Assembly: GCA_028688225.1 (NCBI GenBank)
Contig: JAQTYQ010000003.1
Span: forward strand, 124,001-188,000
Source of the DNA: Opitutaceae bacterium
GTDB taxonomy: Bacteria; Verrucomicrobiota; Verrucomicrobiia; Opitutales; Opitutaceae
Direction: 5' to 3'
Length of the DNA: 64,000 nucleotides
Positions 41,215 through 49,098 of the stretch are shown in pieces (position 1 is the stretch's first letter; each line of letters opens with the position of its first letter). The notes below the pieces were generated by a model, which saw only the letters and a list, made by a program, of their open reading frames with translations, made no database searches and was not told where the DNA came from. Made by a program: the position numbers and the translations under genes.

Positions 41215-41925
41215 ATGACTCCACGCCCCGCCGAGTTGAAGATCGCCGCCGTGGCGAGCACGCTGCGCTGCTGCCAGCTCTTCAGCGGATTGTCGGCGGA
41301 GGACCTTGAGGCGATCGCCGCCTTTGCCGTGCTGCGCCGCCTGGAACGCGGTGAATACCTGTTCCGGCAGGGTGCCCCGTCGGAGGGTTTTTATGTGGTC
41401 CAGCGCGGCGCCATCAACGTCCATCGCGTGAGTCCCGCGGGGAAGGAGCAGGTCATTCATGTCTTCCGCCTGGGCGAGTCGTTCGCCGAGGCCGCCTTGG
41501 CCACCCCCACCGGCTATCCGGCCGATGCGCGGGCGGTCGAACCCAGCACCGTGCTGCTGATTCCGAAGAGACCGATTCTCGCGCTGATCGGACGCCGGCC
41601 GGACCTGGCCCTGCGCATGCTCGGCTCGATGAGCCAGCACCTGCGCGTGGTCGTCGGCATGCTCGATGATCTCACCCTGAAGGATGTGGAGACGCGCCTG
41701 GCCAACTGGCTGCTCAAGCATTCCCAGGGCCGGCCCGGTCCGTTGCGACTGCCCGGCACCAAGCGCGTGCTGGCCGCCGAGCTCGGCACGAGCAGCGAGA
41801 CGCTTTCGCGCACGTTCGCCGCCCTGCGCGAGCGGAAGATCATCGCCGTCGCCAGCCAGACGATCACGGTGCACGACCCCGAGGCGCTGCAGGCCATCCT
41901 GCGCCGGAACCTCGGCGAAAGGTGA
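41215..41925 (+). CDS. Crp/Fnr family transcriptional regulator, Dnr-like
   Basis: The 236-residue protein has an N-terminal cyclic-nucleotide-binding-like barrel (LFSGLSAEDLEAIAAFAVLRRLERGEYLFRQGAPSEGFYVVQRGAINVHRVSPAGKEQVIHVF), a dimer helix and a C-terminal winged helix (LAAELGTSSETLSRTFAALRERKIIAV). The recognition helix Ser-x-x-x-S-R is FNR/Dnr-like (E/S-SR). No N-terminal Cys cluster for Fe-S binding is present, so it resembles the NO-responsive Dnr/NnrR subfamily rather than FNR. The start at 41215 is the ATG that gives family length; upstream track residues are not conserved. Confidence 0.85.
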   Translation: MTPRPAELKIAAVASTLRCCQLFSGLSAEDLEAIAAFAVLRRLERGEYLFRQGAPSEGFYVVQRGAINVHRVSPAGKEQVIHVFRLGESFAEAALATPTGYPADARAVEPSTVLLIPKRPILALIGRRPDLALRMLGSMSQHLRVVVGMLDDLTLKDVETRLANWLLKHSQGRPGPLRLPGTKRVLAAELGTSSETLSRTFAALRERKIIAVASQTITVHDPEALQAILRRNLGER

Positions 41926-42240
41926 CAGGATTTGACCTCGGATTTCCCGGCGCGGTGGGGCCGGAGCCAAAATCGAAGAGGATTCAACCACAGATTAGCT
42001 GATGAAACCGGGTCCAGATCAGTGAAGATAAGTGGGGACAGGTGGTTTCAAAAAATGCCGGGCCGAGGGCGACGCTTTATGCGTTGAGCGCCATCTGCCA
42101 GATTGATGATCCGATCGGATCATCAATCTGGCTTTGGGCGAAGATCAGAATATCGGCACAGAGGGAAACGGGAGCCCAGTTTCAGGCGATCCATTTCGCG
42201 CTCGCCCGGCTTCGGGGCTCCGGGGACACTTGCTCCTTTC
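41926..42240. other. Intergenic region with a dispersed-type repeat and a long palindrome
   Basis: No gene is supported here. It contains text of the dispersed 'AACCACAGATTAGCTGATGAAACCGG...AGATCAGTG' type (41986-42025), and the perfect 36-bp palindrome listed separately. Confidence 0.55.
42097..42132. promoter_or_regulatory. Perfect 36-bp palindrome, site 1 of the TGATCCG-CGGATCA family
   Basis: GCCAGATTGATGATCCGA-TCGGATCATCAATCTGGC is a perfect palindrome over 36 bp. It lies 109 bp upstream of the membrane protein gene at 42241. The inner core TGATCCGATCGGATCA recurs, with changes in the centre, at 43068 and 43913. Confidence 0.75.
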
Positions 42241-42936
42241 ATGTCTGTCAACTCCGCCCTTCGCGAACCTTCGTGGAAAGTCGGCCTGCGCGGTGCCCGC
42301 GCCAACCTGGTGCCGGGCCTGGTGCTGCAGGCCGTGGCCCTGGCCGTCGTTCTGGCCTACTACCGCCACGCGCCGACCCGCGCGGCATTTGCGCAACTGG
42401 TGGCTTTCCGGGCCGACGCGGGCTTCCTCTTCGGCATCATTTCCACGGCGCTGTTCGGCGGCGTGCTGCCGTTTTTTTATCTGCGGTTGCATCCGGCCTC
42501 CCGCAGCCAGTACGGCTGGCCGCAGGGGCTGCTGCTGACCGCGTTTTGGGGTTACAAGGGGCTGGAGGTCGAAATCTTGTACCGCATCCTCGCGCACGTC
42601 GTGGGCGAGGGACATGACGCGGCGACGATCATCGCCAAGACCTTGCTAGACCAGCTCGTCTACGGTCCGGTGCTTGCGGTGCCGCTGACGGTGCTGGCCT
42701 ACAAGTGGAACGCGCTGGATTTCAGTTGCCGGGCGGTGCTGGCCGATTTCCGGGTCCCCGGCTGGTACGCGCGCAGCGTGCTGCCGACCCTCATCGCCAA
42801 CCTCGGCGTCTGGTTGCCCGCGGTGGCCATCATCTATGCGCTGCCCACGCCGCTGCAGCTGCCGCTGCAAAACCTCGTGCTCTGCTTCTTTACCCTGCTG
42901 CTGGCGCATCTCAACCGGCGACGGGTGAAGGCCTGA
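42241..42936 (+). CDS. Polytopic membrane protein, unknown (weakly Mpv17/PMP22-like)
   Basis: The 231-residue protein has about six helices. The segment TLLDQLVYGPVLAVPLTVLAYKWNALD ... VLPTLIANLGVWLPAVAIIYALPTPLQLPLQNLVLCFFTLLLAHLNRR has the order and spacing of Mpv17/PMP22 proteins (DQ.x.P, then N..W.P....Y..P...Q). The likeness is weak and may be fold-level only. ATG at 42241 follows the 36-bp palindrome by 109 bp. It precedes the PaaX-like gene by 194 bp, with another palindrome between them. Confidence 0.5.
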   Translation: MSVNSALREPSWKVGLRGARANLVPGLVLQAVALAVVLAYYRHAPTRAAFAQLVAFRADAGFLFGIISTALFGGVLPFFYLRLHPASRSQYGWPQGLLLTAFWGYKGLEVEILYRILAHVVGEGHDAATIIAKTLLDQLVYGPVLAVPLTVLAYKWNALDFSCRAVLADFRVPGWYARSVLPTLIANLGVWLPAVAIIYALPTPLQLPLQNLVLCFFTLLLAHLNRRRVKA

Positions 42937-43067
42937 CCTGCGGCGCGACGCAACCGTGCCGCCGCGCGCAGGATCGCCGGCGGCCGGCCGAAGCAGGACC
43001 ATTCGCCGTCGGTTCGGGCCGTCCCGAGGGGACTCCCGGGACCGCTGGACTGTGATGTACAATCCAA

Positions 43068-43083
43068 TGATCCGACCGGATCA
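43068..43083. promoter_or_regulatory. Palindrome site 2, TGATCCGACCGGATCA, upstream of the PaaX-like gene
   Basis: The core matches site 1 except for the central two bases. It lies 47 bp upstream of the GTG start of the PaaX-like regulator gene, an ordinary operator position for autoregulation. Confidence 0.7.
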
Positions 43084-43130
43084 TGGAATCTCATCGACTT
43101 TAGAAACAAAGCCCCCTAAGCCCAGCCCTG

Positions 43131-43898
43131 GTGAAAGCCGCCACCGAAGAATTCCTCTACCTGCTCTTGTGGACGGCCGAATCCTTGGCTCGACCCAGTT
43201 GGCGCAACCTGGATAGTGCCTTCGAGACTTGGGCCTACCGCAACGGCTTGGGGAAGCGCCTGAAGGAACTTGAGCAGCAAAAGCTAATCGAACGTGCTGC
43301 CCCGGCCGTTGATAAACGCCTTTATCGCCTGACCGAGACAGGACGTTGCGCCGCCCTTGGCGGCGTTGATCCGTTGCACCGCTGGTCACGCCCCTGGGAC
43401 GGGCGCTGGCGGCTCGTCTTCTTTGATATACCGGAGGTCAAACGCCGCGAGCGCCTGCGTCTGCGTCGGACGCTGCAGAAAATGGGTTTTGGGTACCTGC
43501 AGAACAGCGTATGGCTGTCGCCGGATCCGCTTGAGAGCATCCGCTGTTCGCTGCTCGGGATGAAGGCGAACGTGGAATCGCTGACCTTGTTCGAAGGGCA
43601 GCCGTGTGGCGGTGAATCCGATCGGGACTTGGTGGCTGGTGCATGGGATTTCGAGGCGATCAATCGGCGTTATGAGATGTGGGGCCGGGTGGCGGATGCC
43701 GTGCCAAGGTCCCAGAACGGCCGGTGGAATTTCGCAAATCTCCGCGCCTGGGCTGCTCGGGAACGGGCCATCTGGCAAGAGGTGGTGGCGATCGATCCCT
43801 TTCTTCCGGAGCCGCTGCTTCCGGTGGCGTATTTGGGTCGCCGTGCATGGATCCGCCGGAGCAGTGTACTCAATACCTTGGGAAACACACTGGCCTGA
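43131..43898 (+). CDS. PaaX-like transcriptional regulator with Cas2-like fold
   Basis: The 255-residue protein has an N-terminal winged helix (EFLYLLLWTAESLARPSWRNLDSAFETWAYRNGLGKRLKELEQQKLIERAAPAVDKRLYRLTETGR). The central domain has the Cas2-like 'W.GRWRLVFFDIPEVKRRERLRLRRTLQKMGFGYLQNSVWLSP' typical of PaaX. The C-terminal helical part is YEMWGRVAD...PFLPEPLLPVAYLGRRAW. PaaX in E. coli represses phenylacetate degradation and is released by phenylacetyl-CoA; no paa genes are seen here, so the ligand is unknown. The start is GTG at 43131. Palindromes of one family lie at its start, at its end and upstream of the preceding gene, so they are likely its operators. Confidence 0.85.
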   Translation: MKAATEEFLYLLLWTAESLARPSWRNLDSAFETWAYRNGLGKRLKELEQQKLIERAAPAVDKRLYRLTETGRCAALGGVDPLHRWSRPWDGRWRLVFFDIPEVKRRERLRLRRTLQKMGFGYLQNSVWLSPDPLESIRCSLLGMKANVESLTLFEGQPCGGESDRDLVAGAWDFEAINRRYEMWGRVADAVPRSQNGRWNFANLRAWAARERAIWQEVVAIDPFLPEPLLPVAYLGRRAWIRRSSVLNTLGNTLA

Positions 43899-43907
43899 AC
43901 CGAAAGT

Positions 43908-43933
43908 TTCGATGATCCGGTCGGATCATCGAA
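43908..43933. promoter_or_regulatory. Palindrome site 3, TTCGATGATCCG-GT-CGGATCATCGAA
   Basis: A 26-bp inverted repeat, perfect apart from its two central bases, begins 10 bp after the stop of the PaaX-like gene. It shares the TGATCCG..CGGATCA core with the other two sites. It lies between convergent genes, which is unusual for an operator. Confidence 0.7.
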
Positions 43934-44040
43934 TCGGAGCGAAAACTCTTCGATCGGTTGCCGGTGAATAGCGGAGTGGACCGAGGAAATCAGGCCGCCG
44001 GCAACCCCACGATTGGGATCTGGAACTCCCGGGCGGCGCT

Positions 44041-44370
44041 TCAGCCCAGGTACGAGCAGATGTACTCGCAGAGGCCGCCGGTCACCTCGATGGTGAAGCC
44101 GCTTTTGCCCGGCACGCCGAAGTGCTGGCCCGCAGCGTAAGCGGTGGTCTCGCGCCGGCCGTCGAGCGTCGCGCAGCAGGCGCCGGCGACGATTTCCATG
44201 CGTTCGGGCGTGCCGGTGCCGAAGTGGTAGGAGCCGGGATAGATCAGGCCGAGGGTTTTTTTGGTGCCATCGGGAAACAGCACGGAATGGCTGACGACCT
44301 TGCCGTCGAAATAGACGTTCGCCTTGGTCGTGACGGTGACGCCGGTGAATTGGGTGGGAAGCGTGGGCAT
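44041..44370 (-). CDS. ppnP: Pyrimidine/purine nucleoside phosphorylase PpnP-like (DUF1255)
   Basis: The 109-residue protein, from [13 protein letters not shown] at 44370, has a single cupin-like domain ([93 protein letters not shown]). This matches PpnP (YaiE, DUF1255), which splits several nucleosides by phosphorolysis. The length is slightly above the usual ~95 residues because of the N-terminal part. It converges with the PaaX-like gene. Confidence 0.88.
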   Translation of the reverse strand: MPTLPTQFTGVTVTTKANVYFDGKVVSHSVLFPDGTKKTLGLIYPGSYHFGTGTPERMEIVAGACCATLDGRRETTAYAAGQHFGVPGKSGFTIEVTGGLCEYICSYLG

Positions 44371-44498
44371 GATGGAAGCGTCGGGCACGCTAGGCGGGGA
44401 CTTCGGGCCGAGGCAAGCCGGAGCTGCAGCCGGTGAAAGGCGAATTTCGCCATCTTTTCCTCGCGGGATTCAGTCGCTCGCATTAAGTTGCGGTTACC

Positions 44499-45002
44499 AT
44501 GAGCGGGGACTCCAAGATTGAGTGGACCGACTCGACGTGGAATCCCGTGCGTGGCTGCAGCAAGGTCAGCCCGGGCTGCAAGCATTGTTACGCCGAAACC
44601 TTTGCCGAGCGCTTCCGGGGCGTGAAGGGACACCCTTTCGAGTTCGGCTTTGATCTCCGGTTGGTGCCCGAAAAGCTCGGCGATCCCATCCGGTGGAGCA
44701 CGCCGCTCAAGATCTTCGTGAATTCCATGAGCGATTTGCTTCACGAAGGAGTGCCCGATGACTACATCGAGAAAGTCTGCCGGGTGATGCTGGCGGCCAA
44801 CTGGCACACCTACCAGGTGCTCACCAAGCGGGCCGAGCGGATGCGAGGTCTTCTATGTGGCAAGCTGCGCTCGGCGGCAAAAGTCCCGCACATCTGGTGG
44901 GGCGTCAGTGTCGAGAATCGCGAGCACGGTTTACCGCGAGTCGACCACCTGCGGGCGGCCCGGCCGCACGGAACGCAGGTGGCGGCAGCGAATGAACCGT
45001 GA
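44499..45002 (+). pseudogene. DUF5131/Gp37-Gp68 family protein, C-terminally truncated
   Basis: The 167-residue reading starts MSGDSKIEWTDSTWNPVRGCSKVSPGCKHCYAETFAERF. It has the C-x6-C-x2-C like cluster of the DUF5131 (phage Gp37/Gp68) family, whose cysteines bind an Fe-S cluster. Members normally run about 230-260 residues; here the homology stops at NREHGLPRVDHLRAA and continues with PHGTQVAAANEP to a stop. About a third of the domain is missing, so the gene is probably inactive. No other half was found nearby. Confidence 0.75.
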
Positions 45003-45109
45003 CTATGACGAAACCGGTCTTTCATGCGTTGCCGTGAACGCGCGTCGCCCCAAGGCGCGGCTCACTTGAATTGACTCGGCTCCGGCGGGCCGTCATCGCT
45101 GCTGGTTTC

Positions 45110-45718
45110 ATGCAGCTCGATTTCACCAAACTACCACCCCGCGACGTGTACGGCTGGATGACCAGCGCCATCGCCCCCCGCCCCATCGCGTGGGTCTCCA
45201 CCATCTCCGCCGACGGCCGCACCAACCTCGCGCCGTTCAGCTTCTTCCAGGGCGTCACCTCCAACCCCCCGACGCTCCTGTTCGTGCCGGTCAACAACCG
45301 CGACGGCCAGCCCAAGGACACCGTGCGCAACCTCCAGCAGGTGCCGGAGTTCGTGGTCAACGTCGTGCCCTATGCCCTGGCCGAGCCCATGAACGCCTGC
45401 GCGGCCACGCTGCCTTACGGCGAAAGCGAGTTTGCGCAGTTCGGCATCGCAAGCGCGCCGTCGGTGAAGGTGCGCCCGCCGCGCGTGGCCGCCGCGCCGG
45501 TGGCGTTCGAGTGCACGCTGCATCAGATCGTCAATATCGGCGAGGGGCCGCTGGCCGCGCACGTCATCTTCGGCCGCATCCATCTGGTGCATGTCAGCGA
45601 GGCCGTGCTCGGCGCCGACGGCCGGATCGACACGGCGAAGCTCGATCTTGTCGGCCGCCTGAGCGGCGACTGGTATTGCCGCACGACCGAACGCTTCACG
45701 GTCAAGCGGCCGGCGTAA
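45110..45718 (+). CDS. Flavin reductase-like domain protein
   Basis: The 202-residue protein from MQLDFTKLPPRDVYGWMTSAIAPRPIAWVSTIS fits the flavin reductase-like family (FMN-binding split barrel), with a conserved 'APRPIAWVST...G..N.APFSFF...S..PP' pattern. Such proteins bind FMN and often act as flavin:NAD(P)H reductases or in uncharacterised oxidations. The ATG at 45110 replaces the TTG at 45071 of the track. The partner monooxygenase is not nearby. Confidence 0.88.
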   Translation: MQLDFTKLPPRDVYGWMTSAIAPRPIAWVSTISADGRTNLAPFSFFQGVTSNPPTLLFVPVNNRDGQPKDTVRNLQQVPEFVVNVVPYALAEPMNACAATLPYGESEFAQFGIASAPSVKVRPPRVAAAPVAFECTLHQIVNIGEGPLAAHVIFGRIHLVHVSEAVLGADGRIDTAKLDLVGRLSGDWYCRTTERFTVKRPA

Positions 45719-45930
45719 CAGACGCGGGTCAGGTTCTTCCTGCCTGCGTCGGCGCGGAATCGTCCAATTTTTGGTCATGCCTGGGGAAAGGATCATCGCC
45801 AAGGGGCAGGTCGATGTGGTCTTGCTTGTCCGCGAGTTTTTGCGCGATCCTTGCCCGCCGCTGCATGCGGCCCGGGTGCCCGGCGCCACTGGCGCCTAGC
45901 CCGTGCAATCTCAACGTGCCAAGGACTGAC

Positions 45931-46470
45931 ATGGATGCCGCCACTCTCAAATCCAAGATCCGGACCGTGCGCGACTGGCCGAAGCCGGGCGTGAACTTCC
46001 GGGACGTCACCACGCTCTTCCAGGACGCCGCGGCCTTCCGGGCCACGATCGACGGCCTGGCCGCCGCCGTCGCCCCTTTCCGGGCGGACATTGTGGCGGC
46101 GGTGGATGCGCGCGGTTTCATCCTGGGCGGGGCACTGGCCTACAAGCTCGGCCGGCCGTTCGTGCTGGTCCGCAAGAAGGGCAAGCTGCCCTACCAGACC
46201 GTGGCGGAGGACTACGCCCTCGAATACGGCACCGCCACCATCGAGGTGCACGCCGACGCCTGCCGGCCCGGCGAACGCGTCGTCATCGTGGACGATCTCA
46301 TCGCGACCGGCGGCACGCTGCTGGCGGCCTCCAAGCTCTTCCGGACGCTGCGGGGGGAGGTGGCCGGCGTCGTCGCCGTCATCGATCTGCCCGGGCTGGG
46401 CGGCTCGCGCCGGCTGGCGGCGGCCGGCCTGCAGGTCACCACGCTGTTCGCCTTCAGCGAGACGGAGTAG
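45931..46470 (+). CDS. apt: Adenine phosphoribosyltransferase
   Basis: The 179-residue protein starts MDAATLKSKIRTVRDWPKPGVNFRDVTTLF and has the PRPP-binding motif VVIVDDLIATGGT. The upstream strand GFILGGALAYKLGRPFVLVRKKGKLPYQTVAEDYALEYGTATIEVH completes the type I PRTase fold. It salvages adenine to AMP. Track ORF 45190-46470 reads into a different frame upstream. The ATG at 45931 gives exact family length. Confidence 0.95.
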   Translation: MDAATLKSKIRTVRDWPKPGVNFRDVTTLFQDAAAFRATIDGLAAAVAPFRADIVAAVDARGFILGGALAYKLGRPFVLVRKKGKLPYQTVAEDYALEYGTATIEVHADACRPGERVVIVDDLIATGGTLLAASKLFRTLRGEVAGVVAVIDLPGLGGSRRLAAAGLQVTTLFAFSETE

Positions 46471-46516
46471 GGTTCACCGGCGGGCGTTCGGCCCGGGAGC
46501 AAAAAGAGCGAGATTC

Positions 46517-46529
46517 CGGGAATATCCCG
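46517..46529. promoter_or_regulatory. Inverted repeat CGGGA-ATA-TCCCG upstream of the bufferin precursor gene
   Basis: A 5-bp inverted repeat with a 3-nt centre lies about 100 bp upstream of the precursor ATG at 46627, in the apt-bufA interval. It is a weak operator candidate; metal-responsive control of bufferin genes is known in other genomes but is not shown here. Confidence 0.3.
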
Positions 46530-46626
46530 CAGTTTGGGCTATCTTACGGGTGATTCTCCCGTCTGGAATGCCCCCGCCAACGTGGGTGGAAATTCCGGCG
46601 GAAATCTATCCTCAATCACCCACCCT

Positions 46627-46995
46627 ATGACCAAATCGACCAGACTCATCATCACGGCCGCGGCGCTCGCCGGGCTTTACAGCGGTTCGCTCGCGCTCAA
46701 GGCCCGGGCCGAAGACACCAACGCGGGCACGCCCGCCGCCAAGGAAGAGGGCAAGCCGAACAGCTGCAGCGGCAAGTCCGGCTGCAACGGTAAGGAAAAG
46801 AGCAAGGACTGCTGCAAGGCCAAGTCTTCCTGCAACGGCCATGAGGACTGCAAGGGTTGCAAGGACTGCAAGGATCCGGATGCCGGCCAGGCCGCCGGCC
46901 CAGTGGAGAAGGACAAGAGCTCCTGCAGCGGCAAGAGCAGTTGCTCGGGCAAGGACGGCTGCTCTGCCAAGAGCGACACACCCGCCGGCGAGTAA
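46627..46995 (+). CDS. bufA: Cys-rich secreted metallophore precursor, bufferin BufA-like
   Basis: The 122-residue peptide has a signal peptide (MTKSTRLIITAAALAGLYSGSLALKARA). A lysine/serine/glycine-rich mature part carries eleven cysteines (NSCSGKSGC, KDCCKAKSSC, HEDCKGCKDC, SSCSGKSSCSGKDGC). The genes that follow are DUF692, DUF2063 and DoxX, the standard bufferin set, so this is the precursor. In characterised bufferins, BufB/BufC turn Cys residues into thiooxazole groups that bind copper in the periplasm. The N-terminal 31 residues of the track ORF are excluded because the signal peptide begins at MTKSTR. Length and Cys pattern suggest the BufA2 type rather than the DUF2282 BufA1 type (inference). 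Confidence 0.8.
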   Translation: MTKSTRLIITAAALAGLYSGSLALKARAEDTNAGTPAAKEEGKPNSCSGKSGCNGKEKSKDCCKAKSSCNGHEDCKGCKDCKDPDAGQAAGPVEKDKSSCSGKSSCSGKDGCSAKSDTPAGE

Positions 46996-47103
46996 GGCCA
47001 GTCATCCCCGGGTCGCCTCAGGCCCGTCATCAGTTTCTGCGCGGCCGGTGGCCGGTCCACCGGCCGCGCCTATTACACATGGAAGTGACGTCTTTTCACC
47101 GTC

Positions 47104-47159
47104 GCGCAGAGCTTTAGCCCGCGCCCCACCGTCGAGACGCGCAGGCCAAAGCTCCGCGC
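47104..47159. repeat. REP-like imperfect hairpin between bufA and bufB
   Basis: GCGCAGAGCTTTAGCCCGCGC (47104-47124) and GCGCAGGCCAAAGCTCCGCGC (47139-47159) form an 18-of-21 inverted repeat. The wording 'GCGGAGCTTTGGCCTGCGC' is typical of dispersed intergenic hairpins. It could limit read-through or stabilise the bufA message end. Confidence 0.5.
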
Positions 47160-47259
47160 TACTCGCCACCGTAAGTCACCGCGTTGGGCAATATTCAATA
47201 GACTGTGACCGGCGCGCCTGTCGCAGAACTGGTCTCCCCTGCGAGTCCTCCCTTTCCAC

Positions 47260-48150
47260 ATGCCCGCCAATCCCTTCAACGCCTTCACCGATTATGGCAT
47301 CGGCATCGGCCTGCGCGTGCCGCACTACCAGCACATCCTGACGAGAAAGCCGGTCGTCGACTGGTTTGAGATCATCTCGGAGAACTTCATGGTCGACGGC
47401 GGCCGGCCGCTCGAGGTGCTCGACCAGATTCTCGAGCAGTACCAGGTGGTGCAGCACGGCGTTTCGCTCTATTTCGGCTCGGCCGACCCCTTTGACCGCG
47501 CCCACCTGAAGCGGCTGAAGACGCTCGTGAAACGCACCCGGACGCCCTGGCTCTCCGACCATCTCTGCTGGGGCAGCGTCGACGGCACCTACACGCACGA
47601 TCTGCTGCCGATGCCTTACACCTTTGCCGCGGCCCGGCGCACGGCCGAAAAAATCCGCCAGGTGCGCGACTACCTCGAAATCCCCGTCTGCGTGGAAAAT
47701 GTCAGCAGCTACGTCGAGTTCCATGTCTCCGAAATGACGGAGTGGGAGTTTCTCACCGAGGTCGTCGAGCGTGCCGACTGCGGGATCCTGCTCGACGTGA
47801 ACAATATTTACGTCTCCTCGCGCAACCACGGCTTCAATCCGTACGACTATGTTGACGGTGTGCCGCATCACCGCGTGGCGCAGATGCACATCGCGGGCCA
47901 CACGAAGTTCGAGCAGTACATTCTCGACACCCACGACCATCCGGTGATCGACCCGGTGTGGAAGCTCTACGCGCATGCCATCCGGCGCTGCGGCGTGACG
48001 GCAACCCTGCTGGAGTGGGACGACAAGATCCCTTCGTTCGGGGAGGTGCACGGCGAGGCGCTCAAGGCGCATGAATTCATCGACGGGGCGCGCGCGGCGC
48101 AGGCACCGCGCCGCGGCCGGACCGCGGGGTCTTCGGCACTGGCGCGATGA
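47260..48150 (+). CDS. bufB: DUF692 multinuclear nonheme iron oxidase, bufferin maturase BufB
   Basis: The 296-residue TIM-barrel protein has the metal-site residues of the MbnB/BufB family. These include WFEIISENF, VQHGVSLYF, SDHLCW, VENVSSYVEF, LLDVNNIYVSS, QMHIAGH, DTHDHPV and TLLEWDD. Such enzymes use a multinuclear iron site to convert Cys in a precursor peptide. The adjacent precursor and BufC-like genes strongly support the role. bufC begins 4 nt before its stop (ATGA). The C-terminal Arg/Ala-rich tail is unusual but short. Confidence 0.92.
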   Translation: MPANPFNAFTDYGIGIGLRVPHYQHILTRKPVVDWFEIISENFMVDGGRPLEVLDQILEQYQVVQHGVSLYFGSADPFDRAHLKRLKTLVKRTRTPWLSDHLCWGSVDGTYTHDLLPMPYTFAAARRTAEKIRQVRDYLEIPVCVENVSSYVEFHVSEMTEWEFLTEVVERADCGILLDVNNIYVSSRNHGFNPYDYVDGVPHHRVAQMHIAGHTKFEQYILDTHDHPVIDPVWKLYAHAIRRCGVTATLLEWDDKIPSFGEVHGEALKAHEFIDGARAAQAPRRGRTAGSSALAR

Positions 48151-49064
48151 AGCCGCCCGCCACCGAGCCCCGCCGGGTGCGCTCGACGCGCGACCTCAAG
48201 GCGCTGCAGCGCGCCATGGCCGCGGCCGTCATGCGACCCCTCACGCCGGCCGGCCGCACGCCGCACCGCTGGATCGACGGCCGGCCCACGGAGCAGGTCG
48301 TCGCGGCGTTCATCAAGCCCAATGACCGCCAGACCGCGCTCGAGCGGCTCGAGATCTACAACCGCATGTACTGGTTCCGGCTGCTCGACTGCGTCTACGA
48401 CGACTGTCCGGGCCTGCGCGCGGTGCTGGGCGAACGGAAGTTCATGCGCCTGGCCGAAGCTTATCTCACCCGGCATCCCTCCCGCTCCTTCACCCTGCGC
48501 AACCTGTGCCGCCGGCTCCCGCAGTTCATCCGCGAGCAGCCGCGCCTGACGGCACCGCACACCGCGCTGGCCCGCGACCTCGCGCGCTTCGAGTGGGCGC
48601 AGGTCGAGGCCTTCGACGGCCTGGCCCGGCTGGCGCTGACGCCGGAGGCGCTCCGCGGCGCCGATCCCGCGCGCCTGCGGCTCGACCTGCAGCCATATAT
48701 TTCCCTGCTCGCGCTGAACCATGCGGTGGACGACTTCGTCATCGCCGTGAAAAAAAACTCCCTGCGCACCGATGCCAGCAATGCGCCCGACGCCGCCCCG
48801 GTCGCGGTGAAGCCGCGGCGCGTGCCGCGGCCCCGGCGGCAGCGGGTGCACTTGGCCGTGCACCGTCACCACAACCGGCTGTATTACAAGCAGCTCGAGC
48901 CCGCCGCCTACCGCCTGCTTTGCGCGCTGCGGGAAGGCCAGACCCTGAACCGGGCCTGCGCCTCCGTCCTGCCGCGCCGCGCGGCGACGTCGCCCGCCTG
49001 GCAGCAGAAGGTGCGGGACTGGTTCCAGAACTGGACCGAGCTCGGCTGGTTCTGCCGCCGGTGA
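48147..49064 (+). CDS. bufC: DUF2063 protein, bufferin maturation partner BufC
   Basis: The 305-residue protein has the DUF2063 domain (ALQRAMAAAVMRP ... RLEIYNRMYWFRLLDCVYDDCPGLRAVLGERKFMRLAEAYLTRHPSRSFTLRNLCRRLPQFI). This is the MbnC/BufC/HvfC family, which binds the leader of the precursor and forms a complex with BufB. It overlaps bufB (ATGA). The C-terminal half (RVHLAVHRHHNRLYYKQLEPAAYRLLCALREGQTLNRACASVL) is a small winged-helix-like region seen in such proteins. The likely start is the ATG at 48147. Confidence 0.9.
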   Translation: MKPPATEPRRVRSTRDLKALQRAMAAAVMRPLTPAGRTPHRWIDGRPTEQVVAAFIKPNDRQTALERLEIYNRMYWFRLLDCVYDDCPGLRAVLGERKFMRLAEAYLTRHPSRSFTLRNLCRRLPQFIREQPRLTAPHTALARDLARFEWAQVEAFDGLARLALTPEALRGADPARLRLDLQPYISLLALNHAVDDFVIAVKKNSLRTDASNAPDAAPVAVKPRRVPRPRRQRVHLAVHRHHNRLYYKQLEPAAYRLLCALREGQTLNRACASVLPRRAATSPAWQQKVRDWFQNWTELGWFCRR

Positions 49065-49098
49065 AGGAATAACCGGTCGCCGGCCCTCTCCGATTTTC

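Noticed and set aside
43131-43898. Possible solitary CRISPR Cas2
   Set aside because: The Cas2-like strand motif belongs to the PaaX middle domain; a winged-helix N terminus is present, and there is no repeat array, Cas1 or spacer structure nearby.
45776-45898. Short ORF MPGERIIAKGQVDVVLLVREF...
   Set aside because: Only about 40 codons, no ribosome binding site or family, and it lies between flavin reductase and apt genes as ordinary spacer.
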